From the NCBI GenBank assembly GCA_002690805.1, contig NZFW01000020.1:25474-89473 (forward strand): 64,000 bases of DNA, read 5' to 3'. This document shows, piece after piece, positions 59,301 through 64,000 of the stretch. Positions within the stretch are counted from its first letter, which is position 1; each line of letters starts with the position of its first letter. The notes under the pieces were generated by a model. The model made no database searches, was not told where the DNA came from, and worked only from the letters and a program-made list of their open reading frames with translations. The translations under genes were made by a program, and so were the position numbers. The stretch comes from Flavobacteriaceae bacterium. GTDB lineage: Bacteria > Bacteroidota > Bacteroidia > Flavobacteriales > Flavobacteriaceae.

Positions 59301-60590
59301 TAAAAAATTTATTGGTTTCATTTTGTTTCCAACAAAAACACCTTTTGAAAGAATCCAATCTGCATTATCATCAGTAATATTAATATTTAAATCAGCAGAT
59401 AATAATCCATTCGGAAATGAACTATTTATATCTGACAAGTTCATGTTATAAATATTTAAAAAGAATGAGCTCAAATTACTAATATTCGAATTCTTCTTAA
59501 TGTCACCTATTACATTACCTAAACTTGTTTTTAAGTCAATATTAAAATTCCATTTTGATAAAGAAAAAGTTCCTTTAAGTTTTAAAGATCTAATTCTTTG
59601 TTCTTTAAAAATTTTTAATGGAATAGTCGAGGACTTAAAAGCTTCATTTAAATCATTAATTGCTATATCATCAGCAATAATATTTCCTGAAAATATATTT
59701 TCTTTATTTGAGAAAAGATTTGTTACGTTAAACTCGGAATTAACTTCTGAAAAACCTAGATCTAACTTAACCTTCTTAAAGCTAATTGAATCTAAAGAAC
59801 CCGATAAGTCAAACTCAGCTGACAAAATCTTTAATGAATCAGTTTTAAAACCAAATTTATAGGGTATAAAATTAGATAATCTGTTTTTAGAGTTAATGTT
59901 TGAATTTATATTATCATCAAATAAGGAACCTTTATTATTTGACAAACTAAAGGCTCCATTTAATTCTCCATCGTCAGAAATTAATGAGTAATTCTCAGTT
60001 GATAATGAACACCCTAAAAATTGAAAAGAATTAAAATCCAAAATGAAATTTTGATTTTGATTCAGCTCAAATTTTCCATTCAGAAAACTTGATTCAATAT
60101 AATCTGGTCCAATCAAAAGATTAGTTGAGCTTAAATCATTAACCGTAAAAGAATGCCTAAGTTTAGGATGTCGAATCTTCGAGTTTTTAAGCTTTAAGTT
60201 GGAAATAAATATTGAAGGAAAAATTTTAGAACTATTATTATTGGATCGAATACTATTTATTAGAAATTCAAGACTATTAATTTGATTCTTTGAGTGATTT
60301 TTTATATTTAAAATCAAACCATCTATATTAAGATCAGAAAGTCTGATGTTACCTTCAATAAGTTTTTCAAATGAGCTTAAATTGGTATTTAATTTTTTAA
60401 TAAAAATTAAGGTATCGTTAAAACGATCATTTAATAAAATCTCTTCTAATATTATTCCTTCCTCAAAAGATATCTTTGAGGACTTAATACTAATGTCAGT
60501 TTCGTATTTTTCACTAAATTCTTTAGTTATTCTTTTAATAAATTTATTTTGAATAACGCTTGATTTTAAGGAATAGAGAACAGTTAGCAT
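56340..60590 (-). CDS. tamB: TamB-family translocation/assembly module protein
   Basis: 1416 aa, N-terminal anchor, AsmA-like repeats, C-terminal DUF490 (EGIYNFKNFGILDKKFDLEQGGTIVWDGNPLGAQMNLNALYEV). Confidence 0.9.
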   Translation of the reverse strand: MLTVLYSLKSSVIQNKFIKRITKEFSEKYETDISIKSSKISFEEGIILEEILLNDRFNDTLIFIKKLNTNLSSFEKLIEGNIRLSDLNIDGLILNIKNHSKNQINSLEFLINSIRSNNNSSKIFPSIFISNLKLKNSKIRHPKLRHSFTVNDLSSTNLLIGPDYIESSFLNGKFELNQNQNFILDFNSFQFLGCSLSTENYSLISDDGELNGAFSLSNNKGSLFDDNINSNINSKNRLSNFIPYKFGFKTDSLKILSAEFDLSGSLDSISFKKVKLDLGFSEVNSEFNVTNLFSNKENIFSGNIIADDIAINDLNEAFKSSTIPLKIFKEQRIRSLKLKGTFSLSKWNFNIDLKTSLGNVIGDIKKNSNISNLSSFFLNIYNMNLSDINSSFPNGLLSADLNINITDDNADWILSKGVFVGNKMKPINFLASGIGNFAKGNIIWEASKGLRVLPSKIDYDFSNKINQISSILNLSSLNLSDFNNKIGNGKAELSGILKSKIEVESIDEASLILTVQDLKIKHKNGTLSSSDFYVNSFLKNQSRNFSIINSTLFSGEAVGKFDLSKIKPLVNNALAETFPIIPKLKLSKDQNMSFDFTLSKDLVNILNPDIQSKEDFILSGYLSNENYKSFLNIEVPFFQYLNFYAQDLKINIDNKSSNRDSQLLIGKIIYNSSNLGSFSLLSKRYKNNLLVSTQLNSLEEGDYGFDLNFIFDKLTDSRSVFRLTDSSILYNGFSWTLEGSKQKNIIYDFNKNSVEVKNFEILSDKSQIEFKGYFNNYEDYDFGITIKNLKLNKILNQNKYFNTQGNINSNWKIKRSNIDNNLNGYLKSSDIIVNKILVGDLEFKIKGNNLLKSYLINLNVIKNLKETFSGKGSLILDSKISKVDLDVLLSDFDISFLSSLGRKSLSNIYGQLNGNFNIWGDFSNLQTNGQVNLVKSGFSIPYVNTDYTLSNDSKIKFDKNVLLLLPTEISNKNFKTKSNLTAEFSHSSFKNWNMNLNVNSEGLLLLDKKKTPDALFYGKGFFLGQILMSGSTKNPQLELFGSTAPGTSIKIPWRETQELTDLSFIKFVDKKAVPNENNINEKIQDIKESRGLEMFFELDINNDAEVEIVIDQSSGSFLSGRGNGRLLMETNTKGKFNIFGNFTTTEGIYNFKNFGILDKKFDLEQGGTIVWDGNPLGAQMNLNALYEVPGGANPALLLDNPNFNKKIPTNVEINLQGNLLKPDNPNFEISFPNTNATVVSEINYRLLDPQTRQLQAISLLSQGIFINDVSLSVQGITNNLYEKASDLFNSIIGDSDEKLKVGINYLKGDKNNNLDVFSEDRLGLTLSTQVSDKILINGKIGVPIGGVNETLIVGDVQIDFILNEDGSLKAKVFNKENEFRYIGDKLGYTQGMGLSYNVDFNNFKELINLIIKESNK

Positions 60591-60680
60591 TAAAACAATT
60601 AGTGCTGAAAAAATTCCAACTAAAATTTTATATCTCCGTTTAATGTTAATCGTTTATTTTTGTCAAGTTACTATTCATTT

Positions 60681-61703
60681 ATGAAACAAAAACCGTGCTA
60701 CATTTTAGGAATTGAATCTTCATGTGATGATACTGCAGCTGCTGTTTTAAATCATAACAAAGTTCTATCAAATTGTGTAACCAACCAAGAAATTCATAAT
60801 CAATATGGTGGTGTTGTTCCTGAATTAGCTTCCAGGGCCCATCAAATAAATATAATTCCAGTTGTTGATAGAGCTCTTGCTGAGGCAAATATTAGTAAAA
60901 AAGATCTAAATGCAATTGCTTACACAAAAGGTCCTGGACTGCTAGGATCACTTCTTGTGGGTAATAGTTTTTCAAAATCAATGAGTATGGGTCTCAATAT
61001 TCCATTGATTGAAGTTAATCATATGCAAGCGCATGTCTTAGCCCATTTTATTGAAAATAAATCGAAAAAGCCTCCGAAGTTTCCATTTATAGGTGTTAAT
61101 ATTTCTGGAGGCCATACTCAAATTTTAATTGTGAATAATTATTTTGAAATGAAATTAATTGGTGTTTCACTAGACGATGCTATTGGTGAGGCCTTTGACA
61201 AATGTGGAAAAAAAATGGGACTTGATTATCCTTCAGGACCATTAATTGATAAACTTTCCAAAAAAGGAAATCCAAAACGATTTAAATTTCCAATTCCTAA
61301 AGTTGATGGATTAAATCTAAGTTATAGTGGATGTAAAACTTCCTTTATGAATTTTATTGATAAAGAACTAAATACAAATCCAAAATTTATAATTGATAAT
61401 CTTAATGATTTGTGCAGTAGTATTCAATCAACTTTAATAGGAATAATAACACAAAAAATTGAGGCTGCAGTTGAGGAAACAAACATAAAAACTGTAGCAA
61501 TTGGTGGTGGTGTATCAGCTAATAGTGAAATTAGGAAGTTTTTGATTCAAAAAGAAAGAAATAACGGATGGAAAGTTCATATTCCACTAATAGAATATTC
61601 AACAGATAATGCGGCAATGATTGGAATTGTTGGGTATCTTAAATGGAGGTATAAGGATTTTACCGATTATTATTCTGTTTCTAATTCAAGAATGTCTATA
61701 TAA
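60681..61703 (+). CDS. tsaD: tRNA threonylcarbamoyladenosine biosynthesis protein TsaD
   Basis: ILGIESSCDDTAAAVL; NHMQAHVLAHF; GGGVSANSEIRKFL; ATG at 60681 preferred over TTG at 60660. Confidence 0.97.
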   Translation: MKQKPCYILGIESSCDDTAAAVLNHNKVLSNCVTNQEIHNQYGGVVPELASRAHQINIIPVVDRALAEANISKKDLNAIAYTKGPGLLGSLLVGNSFSKSMSMGLNIPLIEVNHMQAHVLAHFIENKSKKPPKFPFIGVNISGGHTQILIVNNYFEMKLIGVSLDDAIGEAFDKCGKKMGLDYPSGPLIDKLSKKGNPKRFKFPIPKVDGLNLSYSGCKTSFMNFIDKELNTNPKFIIDNLNDLCSSIQSTLIGIITQKIEAAVEETNIKTVAIGGGVSANSEIRKFLIQKERNNGWKVHIPLIEYSTDNAAMIGIVGYLKWRYKDFTDYYSVSNSRMSI

Positions 61704-62426
61704 ATGAATTTATTTTTTAACCAAAATATAGATCATAAAACTGTAATTTTTACTTTTTCAGTAGATGAGAGTAAACACATATATAAGGTCTTAAGAAAAA
61801 AAAAAGGAGATGAAATTTTAGTAACAAATGGAAAAGGCTTAAAGTGGTTGGGTGAGTTAACTGAAGTTAAAAGCAAAACCGTTTCTGTTAAAAAAATTAG
61901 TGCTAAAATATATGAGAACAAATCTTACAATCTTGAGATTGCTATTTCTCCGCCAAAAAGTAATAATAGAATTGAATGGTTTGTTGAAAAAGCAATAGAA
62001 ATTGGAATTCAAAAAATACATTTCATTAAAACAGAAAATAGTGAACGTAAAGCAATAAATTTTAAAAGGCTTTATAAGCTTGCAGTCAGTGCCATGAAAC
62101 AATCAAAACAATTATATTTACCTGAAATTAATAATATAATTGAATATGAAGATTTTTTAAAAGAAACCAAATGTGAGCAGAAATTTATTGCTCATTGTGA
62201 AAGTAGCTCAAAAGAACATATTGCCAATATTCCATTAGATTTAAAACCTGTTATAGTTTTAATTGGTCCTGAAGGGGATTTTACTAAAAAAGAAATTGAT
62301 TTAGCAATTTCAGCCAATTATCTAGCAATTAGCCTAGGTGAAAATAGACTTAGAAGTGAAACAGCAGCAATATCTGTTACTCAAACATTTTCAATACTTT
62401 TTCATCTTAGAAAAAAAATATTATAA
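61704..62426 (+). CDS. rsmE: 16S rRNA (uracil(1498)-N(3))-methyltransferase
   Basis: HIYKVLRKKKGDEILVTNGKG; IGPEGDFTKKEIDLA; LGENRLRSETAAISV. Confidence 0.95.
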   Translation: MNLFFNQNIDHKTVIFTFSVDESKHIYKVLRKKKGDEILVTNGKGLKWLGELTEVKSKTVSVKKISAKIYENKSYNLEIAISPPKSNNRIEWFVEKAIEIGIQKIHFIKTENSERKAINFKRLYKLAVSAMKQSKQLYLPEINNIIEYEDFLKETKCEQKFIAHCESSSKEHIANIPLDLKPVIVLIGPEGDFTKKEIDLAISANYLAISLGENRLRSETAAISVTQTFSILFHLRKKIL

Positions 62427-62447
62427 GAGTTTTATATCTTTATATCC

Positions 62448-63533
62448 ATGGATCAACACACTATTGCTAAAGGAATTTTAATTGCCACTTACAAACTTTT
62501 ATTTTTTGTCATTGGTGTTTTTTTAATATACTCCCTTAAAGAATTAATCATTCACATTTCAATAGCTGCTGTTTTGGCTCTATTAGGAAGACCATTAGTT
62601 TTGTTTTTAGAACAAAAATTAAATTTTTCTTCATTATGGGCTGCAATAATAACATTGTTGATTTTTTTAATGTTGTTTTTTGGCATATTCTCACTATTTA
62701 TCCCTCTATTACTTAAGCAGGGAGATAATTTGTCACTTCTAAATGTTGAAGAATTAGAAAATAATTTTATTCTTTTAAGTAGCCAAATTTCAAATTTTAT
62801 TGGTCTAGATTATATATCTATAAATAATTCATTGTCAAATAATTTATTTTCAAATATTGGATTGAATAGTATTCCTGAATTTTTAAATAGTTTTTTTGGC
62901 GCGTTAAGTAACTTTACTATTGGTTTATTTTCTGTAATATTTGCCGCTTTTTTCCTTCTTAAGGATAGTAAGATAATTGAAAAAACTGCCTTAGTATTTG
63001 TTAAGGATAATCAGGAAAGAAAATTTAAGAAAGCCTTAGAAAAGATTAAAGATTTACTCTCAAGATATTTTGTTGGACTTGTTTTTCAGATTACAATTTT
63101 ACTAATCATTTACACTATAGTCCTTTTAATTTTTGGAGTTCAGAATGCTTTTATCATTGCTTTTTTATGCGCTATCCTAAACCTAATTCCATACGTGGGT
63201 CCAATGATTGGTGCAGTTTTAATTAGTATTTTAACAATGACAAGCTTTATAGAGGCCTCATTTACAGATGTTATTCTTCCAAAAACAATATATGTTTTTT
63301 TAGGCTTTACTTTTGGTCAATTAGTAGATAATTTCTTCAGTCAGCCATATATTTTCTCTAAAACAGTCAAATCTCATCCATTGGAAATTTTTATAGTAAT
63401 TGTAATTGCTGGAACTCTATTTGGAACAATTGGATTAATAGTCGCTATTCCTTCATACACAGCCATAAAAGTTATGCTCCAATCTTTTTTTGAAGAAAAT
63501 AAAATCGTAAAATCATTAACAAAAAATTTATAA
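62448..63533 (+). CDS. AI-2E family transporter
   Basis: Multi-TM; LLSRYFVGLVFQITILLIIYTIVLLIFGVQNAFIIAFLCAILNLIPYVGPMIG. Confidence 0.92.
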   Translation: MDQHTIAKGILIATYKLLFFVIGVFLIYSLKELIIHISIAAVLALLGRPLVLFLEQKLNFSSLWAAIITLLIFLMLFFGIFSLFIPLLLKQGDNLSLLNVEELENNFILLSSQISNFIGLDYISINNSLSNNLFSNIGLNSIPEFLNSFFGALSNFTIGLFSVIFAAFFLLKDSKIIEKTALVFVKDNQERKFKKALEKIKDLLSRYFVGLVFQITILLIIYTIVLLIFGVQNAFIIAFLCAILNLIPYVGPMIGAVLISILTMTSFIEASFTDVILPKTIYVFLGFTFGQLVDNFFSQPYIFSKTVKSHPLEIFIVIVIAGTLFGTIGLIVAIPSYTAIKVMLQSFFEENKIVKSLTKNL

Positions 63534-63586
63534 AATATCCACAAACAGATATATTTATTTATAAATTAATAGATCCCAAATAAGGT

Positions 63587-64000
63587 TTATTTAAAAATTT
63601 CTAGTAAACTTTCTTGTTTCTTGATTGAAGATTTAAATTCATCCTTTAGCTGTGAAACCAATAAATCTGTTGACTGAACATTATTTATAGTAGTTACACC
63701 CTGTCCTGCTGACCATATTGTCTTCCATGCTTGAGCCTCTGCTTTAGCAGCATCTAATTCACTTCCAAAATCAACTTTTTTAGATTTAGACCATTGTTCT
63801 TCTGTTATACCCATAGCCTCTAGACTTGGTCTTAAAAAACTTCCATGAACTCCTGAAACAGCCGCTGTATAAACGATATCTTCGGCAGAGCTATCTATAA
63901 TCATCTGCTTATAATCTTCACTAGCATTACTTTCAGTTACATTTATAAATCTAGTACCCATGTAAGCAAAATCAGCTCCCATTTGTAAAGCGCTGGCAAT
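63587..64000 (-). CDS. Nitronate monooxygenase-like FMN protein, C-terminal part (runs off the right edge)
   Basis: Reading frame stays open past the tracked Met: IASALQMGADFAYMGTRFINVTESNASEDYKQMI; NMO/2-nitropropane dioxygenase-like. Confidence 0.88.
   Translation of the reverse strand: MASALQMGADFAYMGTRFINVTESNASEDYKQMIIDSSAEDIVYTAAVSGVHGSFLRPSLEAMGITEEQWSKSKKVDFGSELDAAKAEAQAWKTIWSAGQGVTTINNVQSTDLLVSQLKDEFKSSIKKQESLLEIFK

Noticed and set aside
59500-59862. 120-aa plus-strand ORF antisense to tamB
   Set aside because: Antisense to an intact conserved gene, low-complexity composition
63534-63586. ATATCCACA near 63536 as a DnaA box
   Set aside because: Single isolated near-match in AT-rich DNA, no cluster

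Overview
Low-GC chromosomal window with gene content typical of a marine Flavobacteriia (Bacteroidota). This rests on family recognition: DUF4290, DUF2911, DUF6048/DUF6452, BshA, RocD, TamB/LptD, HU, and TAnnTTTG-type promoters. It is densely packed and mostly core or housekeeping: about 66 CDS (two cut by the window edges), one tRNA-Met(CAT), one probable 6S-like ncRNA downstream of zapA, several intrinsic terminators and a few promoter-like sites. I found no CRISPR array, transposase, integrase, phage or rRNA, and no clear multi-gene defence or biosynthetic system. The most interesting material is small or non-coding: (i) an un-annotated 31-codon transmembrane ORF that overlaps the end of a PIG-L deacetylase gene and the start of a sodium/solute symporter gene; (ii) a 6S-Flavo-like RNA on the minus strand at about 23.8-23.93 kb; (iii) two TGACA-N3-TGTCA dyads spaced 33 bp apart upstream of hsp20; (iv) a fragment of an ECF-sigma region-4 helix-turn-helix in an intergenic region; (v) an islet next to the tRNA with two secreted orphans, one a poly-Glu lipoprotein with a shifted zinc motif; (vi) a terminator that abuts the yqgE start codon; and (vii) repeated convergent genes with overlapping stop codons.
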